64,000 bases of DNA from Brachypodius melanocephalos (Eukaryota > Chordata > Aves > Passeriformes > Pycnonotidae). Of this stretch, positions 32,585-44,700 are shown piece after piece (within the stretch, counting starts at the first letter, position 1; each line of letters begins with the position of its first letter). The position numbers and the translations under genes are program-made. The notes under the pieces are model-generated. The model ran no database searches and had not been told where the DNA came from. It was given only the letters and a program-made list of their open reading frames with translations. The stretch lies in contig VZSR01000520.1 of assembly GCA_013398615.1 (NCBI GenBank), forward strand, positions 22,501,951 through 22,565,950, in the 5' to 3' direction.

Positions 32585-32657
32585 GGAAAAAAATTCCAAA
32601 CCCCAAAACCCACCCCCCAAATCCCAAACAAACAACCAGACACAAAACAGACCCCAA
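32585..32657 (-). repeat. A/C-rich low-complexity tract
   Basis: AAACCCC, CCCACCCCCC and AAACAAAC words dominate the + strand. Same class as 30961-31054, with the G/T strand on the minus side. Confidence 0.7.
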
Positions 32658-33222
32658 AGTTAGTGAGAATGCAGCAAAAGAGAGCATCTTTATGTTAACA
32701 TTTAAAGAAAATAATGAATCAATGTGGTTCAATTGCAGGGAGCATCAAGTCACACACACACAAGCAGCAGAAAATATTAGTCATAACCTCCGTGGTTAAA
32801 AAAATCAAATCATTGATGGGTTTCAGTTCTCTGCAGGAACACCTAAAATATTTATGACCAGCAGGGCTTATTCCACAGTTTTCTTTTCAAACAGGATATC
32901 TTTTTTCATCTTTAGTAAAGATTTTCATAATGTTTGTCTTGCTCCTCTTCTCTACACTGACTTCCATTTAGGGTGAATTCTGTCACTCAAACATAGCACC
33001 CCGTTCCTGTCAGCGCAAATAAACTCAGTGAAAAGTTCAGAGTACCTACAAACTCCTTTCTTTCTCTTCATGGTGTGTTTGCATTGCATCTTCAAGATTC
33101 ATCTATGGAAAGCTCAGAGTTATGACTTTGGATTCTGTGCTATCAGTCTGAGTGGTGCAGAAACTGTAAAAAAAGGTAGGGATTGGAAAAGTCACATGTT
33201 TTTTGGTTCCTGATTCAAGCAG

Positions 33223-33224
<2 letters not shown>

Positions 33225-33252
<28 letters not shown>
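33225..33252 (+). repeat. (CAG)9 trinucleotide repeat
   Basis: About nine CAG units, continuing into CAACAAC. It is outside any recognised exon, so it is a plain microsatellite, probably length-polymorphic. Confidence 0.85.
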
Positions 33253-33256
<4 letters not shown>

Positions 33257-33774
33257 ACGTTAAGGCTTTATCAAGGAAAAAAGATAGAAGGAAGAAGAAA
33301 GAAAGCCCAACAGCAGGGAAAGAAAGCAAGTAGAAATGTTATGCAGAACAGAATGGTCCTACTGATTTCCAGCCTACACGATTCTTACCCCAAAGACGAA
33401 GCAGACTACAACTTGCAGTACCCAGAAAGGTGACAAGAGAAAGCAGTGTAGGTCTTTGGGTGTCTGATCAGTCTGTTTTGCAGTACATGAACCCACCTTT
33501 GTCAATGTCTCTAAGAGTTTTCTTGACACATGCCCCTACAAGCAAAGCAGAAACGTGCTTGCTGCCTTGTTTTCATAGATCCTAAGGATATCCAGACTTT
33601 TTCTGTAAAATTCCACCGTGATCCCTATTGAAACCATGAAATAGTGTTGTTGGTTTACAGGAAGAAACTTGGCATCAGGACTTGTGTAAGCAGGTGTGTA
33701 CAAGTAAGCATGTGTGAGATTCAGCTGCCTTATTCATTCCAAAGAACAACTTCACTCTCCCTACAACACAATAG

Positions 33775-33803
33775 AATTCCTGACACTTCCTGTGTCAGGA
33801 ATT
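33775..33803. repeat. Perfect inverted repeat (12-bp arms, 5-base loop)
   Basis: AATTCCTGACAC (33775-33786) and GTGTCAGGAATT (33792-33803) are exact reverse complements around TTCCT. It forms a stable cruciform or RNA hairpin on paper. No transposon termini are recognised around it. Confidence 0.65.
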
Positions 33804-34437
33804 TTCACTCCTGTTCTGCCAGAGTCCATTGAATCTTTGCCTCCTTGCCTGATGACCCTGAAATATCACGGGAAGAAGCAGACTAACAATAAAAAGCTGT
33901 AAAAAATGGTTTAAATGAACTTGAAATATTCCTGATTGATGGAAACAGGTGGAAAAGATTTTTGAGATAATTTGCATAAATGTCAGAAGCCCCATGGATC
34001 TAATCATTCAATGCCAAGTTTGCAACCCCCCCCCTGAGATTAGTGTAATCTGAGCAATGTCCTTTCATTGAAAGGAAATAGATGAACTAATATATTTCTT
34101 CTGTAAATTTTTAGAATTGATACTTTCACAAAAACATAAGCCAAGTTATATGCTACCTTGATATACTTATTTAGAAAATCAAATATTTCAGATTTTTTGG
34201 TGGAGCTGAAGCTGAAAAAGAAGTATCAAAAACAATGTTGACAATGCTGGACAATGTTGATTTACAGTGTTATCATTACACTTCAGAAATGACAGAGTAC
34301 TGTCAAGAAAAGGAGTTTTTCAATCTTCCTTTGGGTCTTTTGATCAGGAGTGACTTTGAAACATTCTTCTGGCACCTAGAATTCATTCACTAGTACTGAA
34401 AACCTGCTTGAAGTTTGGAGGAGCTAAAACCCCTCAC

Positions 34438-34458
34438 AATTAATTAATTAATTAATTA
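34438..34458. repeat. (AATT)n tandem repeat with five TAATTA words
   Basis: A 21-base alternating AATT repeat. TAATTA is the core homeodomain dimer site, so the tract is also a dense array of such words, though it is most simply a microsatellite. Confidence 0.7.
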
Positions 34459-35399
34459 GTAATGAACTGGTAGGAACTGCATAAATTACTGAGGTCACGA
34501 GACAAAAAGACCTGTTCTCTTTTTAAGATGATCTCGTATTGAAATATCACAAAAAAGCACTGCTCCCTTTGCTCACACCTATCTTCATAGGAATAATCCT
34601 CAAGTCTGGATGTAGGTATTTGAATTTTATTTATTAGTGATGGGAACTTTTCACCAATTCTAGTATTTGTTTTGGTTATATGCTCATTGATAACAATAAG
34701 AATTCTGGAGCAGTTTTTTGCAAGATACTTGAGCTCAGTGCCTTGTAGGAATTTCAGATATTCTCTGGGTAGATCATGTGCCCGGTGGGAACTCGCTTTA
34801 TGTACTGCTTAAGAAGTACACTTAAATAACTTGGCCAATGATTTAGGGAATGTTCTGTATAACTGTGCATTTTTCCATAAGTGGGACCACCCTGCATGCC
34901 ATGTAGAGACTTGAGTTACACATGTACAGTGTGGAACAGGAAGTCTGACAGAAGGATCTATGACACTCCTGTGCACAGAAAGAGGAAGAAAATCTGCTCC
35001 TGATGTGTGGGAGTCCTTTGGGGGATATGTTTTTTGAGGATGAGGAAGATGATCCTGACTTACTCCTCTGCACAGAAGTAAAGCTAGTGCTATCAGCATG
35101 TGGGTTCCATGCTGATCTTAGGCTTGCAGTTTTGCTTTTCTGCTCTGCTACTGCAAAGTTCCTCTGCTCTGAGACTGAATGTGAAGAAGCAGCCATGTTG
35201 AGGCCAATTCTCTTGGAACATGGGCCTGAATTATCTTCCAGAGCTATTTCAGAAGCCACAAGTGAGGCTAGAGTTTCCAATGCTGAGTTTTACCCATGCC
35301 TTTCTTCATGAAGGCACGATTAGAAAGGACGATACTTTAAGTCCAGAATATTGCAGAATGTTGCAGCCTAGAAAGTCAACCATTTCAAAGCTTCTAAAG

Positions 35400-35797
35400 C
35401 AGAATGAGAAGACTGAGGGAAGTGATACTACCCCTCTACTCTGCTTTGGTGAGACCTCGCCTTGAGTTCTGCGTCCATCTCTGAGGTCCCCAGTCGAGGA
35501 AAGACCTCCAGGAGGCATTGACCTCCAGGAGCAGCTTCAGATAAGCCAGTAAGATGATTAGAAGGATGGAGAACCTCTCCTATGAGGAAAAGCTGAGAGA
35601 ATTTGGTTTTTTCAACCTGGAAAAGAGTAGAGTGCAGGGCGATCTAATTTCAGCCTTCCAGTACCTGAAGGGAGTCTACAAGAAAATTGGAGAGGGAGTT
35701 TTTACACTAGCATGTAGTGACAGGACAAGGGGAAATGTGTTCAGACTGAAAGAGATTAGGACCCCTTTGAACCCAAACAATTCTATGGTTCTATGAA
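35400..35797 (+). mobile_element. CR1 LINE fragment, 3' end, internally deleted
   Basis: The sequence follows the CR1 3' region: CCCCTCTACTCTGC and TGGTGAGACC, then a degenerate part, then GAGGAAAAGCTGAGAGAATTTGG, CTGGAAAAGAGTAGAG and a segment like TACCTGAAGGGAGTCTACAAG. It ends in the family's 3' tail ATTCTATGGTTCTATG. About 180 bases of the CR1 consensus between GACTGAAAGAGATTA and the final CCAACCCAAAC-type segment are missing. The element is in + orientation, a 5'-truncated copy typical of the family, with no intact ORF. The 5' limit is approximate. Confidence 0.85.
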
Positions 35798-38700
35798 GTC
35801 CTAAACAATTTTCTGTTGCAGTGAAATACTGTAGAAAAATTGTGTGTCTTAAAAACAGGGCAACAAAGGGGAATTCACCATTGCTGGTCTTGTAAATAGG
35901 GACCAGAGACCATGACATGGTAGCTCTCCTTTACTGAGGAATCTCCAGATGTGCAGGAGACAGCATTTGTTTTTATTTCAGGTTTTCATGTTTCACGTGG
36001 TCAGTCCACATGCTGAGCTCCTCTTCTGGATCTCTAACTATCTAATATATTTATCTGCAATTCATCTATGTGTGCTTTAACTGGACTGAGATTTGTCACT
36101 CCAAATCCAAACTCTTGTTGTAGGCTGAAGGGTTCAGACCCAAAAGTAGAAAACTAAAGGCTTGATATTCCATTCTAAGAGTTATTTTCAAGTGTGCAAA
36201 ATACTATTGGCATCTCTGCTCAGGACTTGTATAAAGGGGGCTGGGATGGTCTGCTTTAGGCTGCTGCACATTTTAGACACTGAACTAGGAGAAGAAGCTT
36301 CCAATTTAATAAAAAGTGATTTGAAAGTTGCTAAACAACTTCTAGAAATCTTGCTTTTTAAGAAGTCCATTTGTTTGTTTAATTTCAGGGAAAAGTTTCA
36401 TGTTATTATCTGAGTTGCATAAATCAACAGAGATACAAAAAGGAAATGTAATAGGACATTTTCTTTGCTTTCTGTCTTTTGCAATTAAAACTGTTTTAAT
36501 TCTGTCTTGTGGGGTTTCATTAAGTATTCAACAAATGTTATTTATGTATAAAACTTCAACAGTTTATTGACTATGCAAGAACCAAAAGAAAAAAATTAAA
36601 CAGGTTTGTCATATGGTATGTGTTTATCTTAACCTTTCTTCTTCAAAAATCTTATCTACTAAGTACTTTTATCAGACACTAATTATACTCCCTCTGAAAA
36701 GAATTTCTCCAACACCCTTCAGTGCCTACACCCTTTAATCATATCTCATTACATCTACCTAATCCATCTCTTTCTCGCATTGCCAGGGCTCATTAATAGT
36801 TTTAAAAGCCAGTCCTGAATATTATCTTTCCTTTCTATAGAAATATAAATAATACCAATACTGTTTTATTCCTAGATTTCGTAGCCATTTGTAATTAGAT
36901 CAAAAATTATTTGAAAATGTTGAGATTTCCTCTGAAAATAACTCTAAAATATGTGATAGAACAGCAGTAGGATCTTATAAGTCTTTTCCCAAATGGTTGT
37001 TTTTATAAGTTATTTTAGCAGTGGATCAATGACCACTTTGAAAGCAAGTGATTCTTGGCTAAAATTTAGCAGATATTGTAATTCATAGATATTTTATAGG
37101 TGAGACATATCACTTTGCAAACAAAGTGGGTAATCCAAAGGATTTCTACATGATTGTGAAAGAATAAGAAAAGAAATTATGAGGCCGACAAAGGGCCTTA
37201 CATTATGCCTTTGCTCTGTGTATGCCTTACATCAGTGCAGCTTGAAAAGTTTATGTAAAATGTCTCCACTGATTGACACAGAATGAATAATTGGTCAGAT
37301 TTGGGGGGGGGTGGTTGTGTTTGCCAATTGTCTGCAAACAGGCTACAAAATTCTTTACTAGTGTTACGCTTTAAAATAATTTGTAAATCACTTCAGTGAG
37401 TCATCCTCAATCTATAGACCTTTCTGCTTGTTGTGAATTTTGACAACTGGTAACCTACAATTTATTAATTAATTAAGTAACCTATGTGAATTTGTGCTTC
37501 TATTTTCAGGATAGATAGGTCTACATTATGCTAGCTTGCCTCAGCTGAAAATCTGAGTAGAGTAGCAGTTAATGTTCAAAAGTTAGCATATCATGATCAT
37601 GGCTTTGGTGTAAAACCAGTTGCCAAATTTCAGCTAGGAAGATTTTTTTCCCCCAAATCTGATTGGAGGAACCACTAAGAGGTTATTTTTGTCTCCTTTT
37701 GTAATGAATAATATTACTGTGTTCTATGGATTATCTGGCAGTTTTATTCAATATATTGCAATTATAATTTCAAGAACCTGTGACATTTGTTCTCATCCTC
37801 TGACACACCTTAATTGTAGCTTTTGACTAAATCCTAAGTTAAGTTAATACCATGATTTGGGAAGTGATTATTTGTTGTTTGTTTGCTTGGTTTTTTTGAG
37901 AACCGTGGCCACAGAGCATGCATCCATTCACACTGGATTCCTTGGAGGTAGGAAGAGCAAGCATGATTTCCTAAATTTCAGCAAACTTGGGTTGACCAAG
38001 TCAATTTCATATAACTGTTGCATGTATTTAATGCCTAACTGTGGCTATAGGGCAGCCTTATGGATCCTTTCAGTCCCATCTTCTTATCCGGCAATGGAAA
38101 ATTCAGAATTTATATTTTACTGTGAAATTACAATATGTTTGCAGGCAATACAACTGATACATCATACAAATAACCTTCAGAATAACTGGCATTATTCAAA
38201 AAGCAAATGAGTATAATCCAGAGTGTCATCTGCATATATTTGGTACTGGTTTGCTATGTTTGTGATTACTGCTTCTTTTCACCAAAGAGCTGATTTATGT
38301 AGGTCAACACAACATATGAAGAAATTATAGATATAAAAGTTACAGTCAACTGAAACTTGCTTTTGGAACTACTAGTGAATTCAAGCTGGAAAATATTTGT
38401 GTAAGTATTCCTTATTACAGAACAATTGTATTGTTTTCAGGAAGCAAACAGAAAATGTCATACCTTGGGTAAACCTAGGGGCAATGTATTACTTCCCGAT
38501 CTGTGAAAGTATGTATGGTTTGAGATGTCTTTTTGTTTCACACTGCAAATAAAATAAAACTCTTTGGAACACTTTTATGTAATAAAATTGCCTACATCTG
38601 TTTTGAGACTAAATAATTTTTTTTTTTTGTTTGTGTGTATTTCTCTTTGCAGTCCTTTGTTTCACTCTCTCATTAGGAAATTACCAAATTGACAAGCCAG

Positions 38701-41700
38701 GATATTTAGAACATTCCTATTGTAAACATCATTAAATCTGACACATTTTTATGGAACATTTTGGCTTCAATGGAAAGATATATTTAGATGAGAAAAAAGT
38801 CAAAGTATAACTGGTTATAAATCCAGTGAAACTGATATTCATATTCAAATTTGAACTAATATTTACATGACATTTTTTCCAAAGACTTTTCAGACCAAAT
38901 AATTTGAGTAGACCTGGCATAACTCAACATCTCTCTACCCAAGTATCTTGCTGTAAGATGGGCTTGGACTTAGCAGGAAAGAGGAAGCTGGGGATGTTTC
39001 CAGTGCACTCTCTTGTCCATTCAGTCTCTGCCATTGCTTTCAGTGTATTATGGTCACTTCAGTGTCAACATCTAAATGCTGTTATTGAATTGTACTAGGG
39101 ACAGAATTCCATCACAGTTGACATTGATGCTTTTCTTTCATTAGCTATCTGTTATGGGGTTTTTTTGTTTGTTTGTTTGGTATGGCTAAGCATAATGTTA
39201 GCACTCTGTTTCAGAAAAATGGAAAATAGTGCATTTTTTTCTTCTAGTCCTTTGGTAATTTTTTGTCAGAGCTCAGAATCTAGTGCTGACTAGATTTTAT
39301 TATGGCCAGTAGGATTGTTTAATGGCCACAGGATTGCTATAGATATCATTATTGTCAGAAATCAGTGCAGAGTGTTTACAACTGGTTTTCCATTTGCTTA
39401 GCAGTAAGAATGTGACACAGAAAATGGCTAATGCAGGAGTAATAAATTATTTGGAAATCCTGTCTTTCTAAAATAAGCCTTTTTTGGCAATGGAAGTCTA
39501 TGTTAAGTAAACAAAAACACTGCCTTGTAACAAGGAGCCCTTATATATTCCAGTAGAGAGCATCTTGCCCTCTTCACAATTAGAAATCAAAGACAATCCC
39601 TACCTTTAGGAGAGCATGCGCTACTAATATGAATGGAATCTTGAATTAATGAAACATTCCTTACGTGCAATTTTTGTAATTTCAGAATGATCAGATTTTG
39701 TCTTAGACACCAATATTTCTAAAGGACAGCGTTAGAACCCAAGCAGAAAAATGATCATTTAGTCAAAGATAAAAGCTGAAGTTATAATGTTATGCCAAAG
39801 ATCCAATTCCACAGTCATTCAGTATTTAGGAAGGTTAAGAAGGCATTCTACTTTTACACAACCATTTGCCTGCTTGCTCTTCAGACACAGAATGAATCAG
39901 CATAGAGACTTGAAAAATGGAATTGTTAGATTTGTGAGTGCTGCAGATTGCCAGATATTATGCCCATCTTCATTATCTACATCTATTTTAGTACAAAAAA
40001 GTTATTGGATTTTAGAGTACAGGTTGCAACAGATGCAGAATTGTCATGTTTCTTGGAAAAGACATTTGCTCAGATGCAAACTAAGCTTTGGAATGTCATA
40101 TATTGGTTTATTTGGGTTGAAGTAAAGAGGAGGGGTGAAGAAAAGGAGTGGAAATTATGGCAGTAGAAGTAGAGTCATTCATTGAATGAAGTATTGACTG
40201 AATCAGCAAAGCATTTTACAGATTTAATGGAAGAAATTTCTAACTAGAAACATTCATTGCAGTGAAATATCACAGGTCTACCATGAAAAATTTGACGGTA
40301 AGTCTTGTCCTTTCAATCCCCTGCATGCCAGTTGTTTTTATTTATCTGTTTAATCCCGAGTGTCTGCTCAAATCTGAACAGAAACACAGTAATAAAGTCT
40401 TCTTGCCTTTCTCTTGAACAAACTTCACAGCAGACATTAGCAAATGTGAGTAGTTGCTTTTTATTTCTTTATATCCTTTGTAGAATGATGAGTCTTGATG
40501 AGATATGTCATGAAACACTCTAAGGAAATCATCTATTATCAGGAAAATGAAAAATTCATCTTTGTTAACCCATATACATTTTTCCTCCCAAGTAAATTAA
40601 CAATTCAAAATCTTGCACTAAACTTCATTAATTTTTTTCATGAATAATTCCACTAACATCTAGCAATTTCTGTGTGAGAGGGTGAGAAGACTTGTCCTTT
40701 TATACTGCACTTGCTTGTATAAATGTAAATAAATCAGAAGGAACTAGTCTACTGTCCACATTTAGCAAAGGAACTTAATACTCTTGATGCTTATTGAAGT
40801 TTTTAGGTTACTCAAACAATGTTCCTGTTCAACTTAATTGTGACTGGAAATATTCTTAATGACCATCCTACAAACTGTTATATATATGTTGGATAATGAT
40901 ATAATGTTGGAACTGGTATAATATCCTCAACTTAAATCCCCAAAGAGTCTCATTAGCTACAGTAGGAACAAAATACAAAGATTTTGTAAAAGAAGCAAAA
41001 TACTCCAGTCTCAGACAGTGGCATTTTTTGCACTTCAGCATAAACTTCATTTTAAGTCAGTAGTTTTAAAAAAAAAACCCCACATCTTTAATGATCACAA
41101 CTTGCCAGTGGACATTATTACCCTTGGCTTAATCTCTAATTATCATAAACCATCTCAAAAACCAATACAAGTTTAGATATAGTTGTTTGTCAAAACTGTA
41201 TCCGTTAATTTTTGTTCTTTGGTCATACACCAGCCAAATAAGCAAGCGTTTCCTTTAGCACATGAAGTCATGTCATGGTGTAACTTTAAAGCTAATTAAC
41301 GTTCATTGGCAAGCCATTTAAGATTGTATGTAGGTTGACATAAAGGCATTTTTTCCAAAAAGTTGTTACATTTTTTCCATGTTGCTGCATTGTGGATTTT
41401 GTGCTTAGCATCTGACATGTTTTCTCAACTACTGCTTTTTAATGAAAACATGAAAGCACTCCGGGGAATGTGATAAAAGCAAAAATTCTATGATCTATGT
41501 AAGGTAAATGACAGCATGGAATTTGTCACATCTGGATCAAAAATATTTCATCTATTTACCTAAATAAGCATATCTAAACATGGGTAATTAGGATTGTAAT
41601 TCAATATGTGTTTCCTTTAACAGCTTCTCCATTTTCACTGATAATTTCATTTGGTCATAAGCATTGAAATGATGCATGTCTTGCTTTTCTTTATTTCAAA

Positions 41701-44700
41701 CAAATAAAAAGATGTTTTGAAAAACTTTTTTTTTGGTGTGTCATCCCTTTTCCTATTAACGCTTTGTAACTTATTTTTCTCTTCATAGGAATTCATGATA
41801 ACTTAAATTTATTAATTGTATACATGTAGAAAATAACAGAGACAATTTTTGAGACAACAAGATAAAAAATGTTGATATCACTGAAACTTTTAAAACCATA
41901 TTTATTATTCAAGGTAGGTGAAAATTTTCTCTTTACACTGGTAAAATCACTTCTATTAAATAGACTTCTTATATGAACAAACCATGTGAGCTTAAGCATT
42001 GCTTCTATGTCTAGCCACAAGAATTACCTTATAAATATACAGCAGATTTGCTATCATGGATTTGCAGAAACATAGTATTTTAATTCAAAAGTACTAGTAA
42101 ATATGTTAAAACTGTGGTTCATTTAAAACACACTTCATCACAGAAATCAATTGTTCTGGGACTTTTATTTAACTGATTTAAATTTTTTAGCCATCTTGTG
42201 ATTTGAAAGAAGAGTTTTATGGAAAGATACTTTTAAAATTACATTTATTCACTTTGTTTTTCATTGAAAATATTTTTTAATAATTGTAAAGACAGAGACA
42301 AACGTTTTGTTTCAATTCTAGTCACATGTCTTGCTTTGAAATTAAGATAATCATACCTCCTTGTTGAGCTGAAAATGTTTTCTTTAAATTTGGTCATAGG
42401 TCCTACTATTCAATATAATCATACCTTCTTCTGCTGCTGAAAATAAAGCAGTTGTTTAATTAAACATGCCAGTTGTTTGTAATATAATGTTACAGAAATC
42501 CTCGTTTGAAAGAAAGGCTAAAGATTTATATCAAACATTTCAATCTGACAAGTAAATTACATTTCCTCTACCATAAAGAAAGGTAAGGCAGGAAAATAGT
42601 TGCAATATAAGAGTAACTAAGGTTGTTGCACTGAGGAAAAGCACATTTGTTCTCATTACCTGGAGATATGATAGTCATCAGTCTACAAAGGTGACCTTTT
42701 CCACTCTGGAGATTAAAGTTGAACATTTTACCTCCTTAAAATAGGGAAATAGACATTATTTTGAAATTGTAAGTATATTCTATGAGCTAATCAGTTCAGA
42801 GATGAGAGAAAAAGTATGAGATTTTCAATTTTAAAAGTGAACAGAATGTACCTGAAGAGTATCTGTACCAACATCTTTAATAAAAGCAAGAATTAAGTTT
42901 TCTCTAAGGGTTTAAAAAAGGTGTACTTATCCTCACTTGCTTTCCCAATCTCAAATTGTGATACTGTGTCTAAGACCTAAAAGATACAAGCTGCAAGTGG
43001 TTTCTCCAGTACTGAAGCTGGCATGAGTTGCAGCTTATCCACTCCTGCAGGCAAGTTTTCCCATTGGAAGCTCTGGTGCTTGAGATTAAGCACTTCATGG
43101 TCTTCAGGATTTTATTGAAGGGGTCCAGTGGTTCTTTAAATTGACCATAGGTTAATTTATTTTTTTTTAAATGAAAACATGTTTTTGAAGGGGAAAGGAT
43201 TTTAAGTGGTCTTTGTTATCATTGTGAGCAGTCAGAGCTTCTTGATGTCCATCTGTCTGAAACCAAAAAACATCTCTGATAATAAATGGGTCATTTGAAG
43301 AGAAGGAGGCAACAATATCATCCTGTCACATGAATCTTTTTCAAATCCTGAAAGACTACTGCAGTGTGCTTTCATAAACCAGCCTGGGCAAAATGTGCGG
43401 ACTTGCTGTTGGCAACAAGGAACAGAAAGCTCAGGGGCCTCCATCACATAATTCCTGCCATGGAGTAATAAAAAAGTTAGCTGAAACGATGCTTTAAGCC
43501 TAGTCTTCAGCGTTCCACAGGCATGGGGGCTTTTATTTATCCCTCGTGGGCCGCAAGAGCGAAGATGGGTATGATTTTTGCAAGGGTGAAATAGGTTGTC
43601 TGTCAATTGGGTTTAGGCGACAGTCTGTCTGCAGGCCGTAAGATGATCTGCATAGTGCCAGAGGAAAGCAGGCAGAATTCCTGGCTTGCAAGCACAGATA
43701 TTGATCTACCTTAGCCACCTAAACAATGCCTCACCTGTTTGCCTTGTCCATACCTTATTTTACGCAGTCTAATGCTTGTTTTGTTTGACTTTTCTTTTAT
43801 TTCTGTGGATCTGAGCTTTGATACACTTTGGGGAGTACATAAACACAGTGTTGTACTTGAACATCACCATCCTGCAGAGTAATCTGGTGGCTCTGGACCA
43901 CCCCTCCCTGCATGAGAACAGCAGCGTTATTGAAAATTATGAGTGAGCAACTAAGTAAGTAGGCCACATACACAAGTGTTTGATCTATCAGACTAGTGTC
44001 CAATGACATTGAATGTGAGATGCTACTAATTACTGCACTATGTACTCCCAGTTAAAATTTCATAAGTAGGAGCTACTAAAAGGGTCTATTTTTATAATTT
44101 TTTTTTTAGCTGATGGTTACAAGATAAGCCACCACAGAGTTTAGAATCCTATCTACTTATTTTGAAAACAACTATGTTATTGTGTACTGTCTCAAGCAGG
44201 AATGAAATAGAAAACGGCATTCATTTTCCCAGTAAAGTATAACATAAATATTTTACCACCATTTATTATTAGTTTGCCATTTCCTGCTGACAGCAATTCC
44301 AACTTTGCCAGCAGGCACTGTGTCTCACAATCATATTGTGTTTGGAACAAATTAAGACAAACACAATTTCTTATAAAATAAATGAACGAAATTTGCAACA
44401 AAAACCTCTTCTGAAGCTAAATGAGCATTTCTTTTAAGTGCTGACACTTGGTATTATTTAATTTGCATACAGCACATTTCACTTTTACTGGAAAACAATG
44501 AAGTTAACGAAGAACTAAGTCATCTGTACTTTCAGGGATAATTGAACATTGCTCAATTTAGAACTGTTTTATATTAATGCTGTGAAGGAGCAGCCTACAT
44601 CATGGTAAGTTTGTCAGCAGTTTCAAACGCAAGCATACTTTTGGCCCAGTGACATATGAAGTGGATGGATCAAAATGGAATACAAAATAGACTGTAATGA

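Larger units (their letters stand above)
31721..35399. other. Start of the AT-rich gene desert
   Basis: No gene is recognised. It contains a T-rich tract (31896-31929), an A/C-rich tract (32585-32657), a CAG repeat (33225-33252), a perfect hairpin (33775-33803) and an AATT repeat (34438-34458). CpGs become rare from about 32 kb. Confidence 0.55.

Noticed and set aside
33203..33433. Short frame with a poly-Ala run from the CAG repeat
   Set aside because: The repeat is a microsatellite outside any exon context; the frame reads it as alanine by chance.
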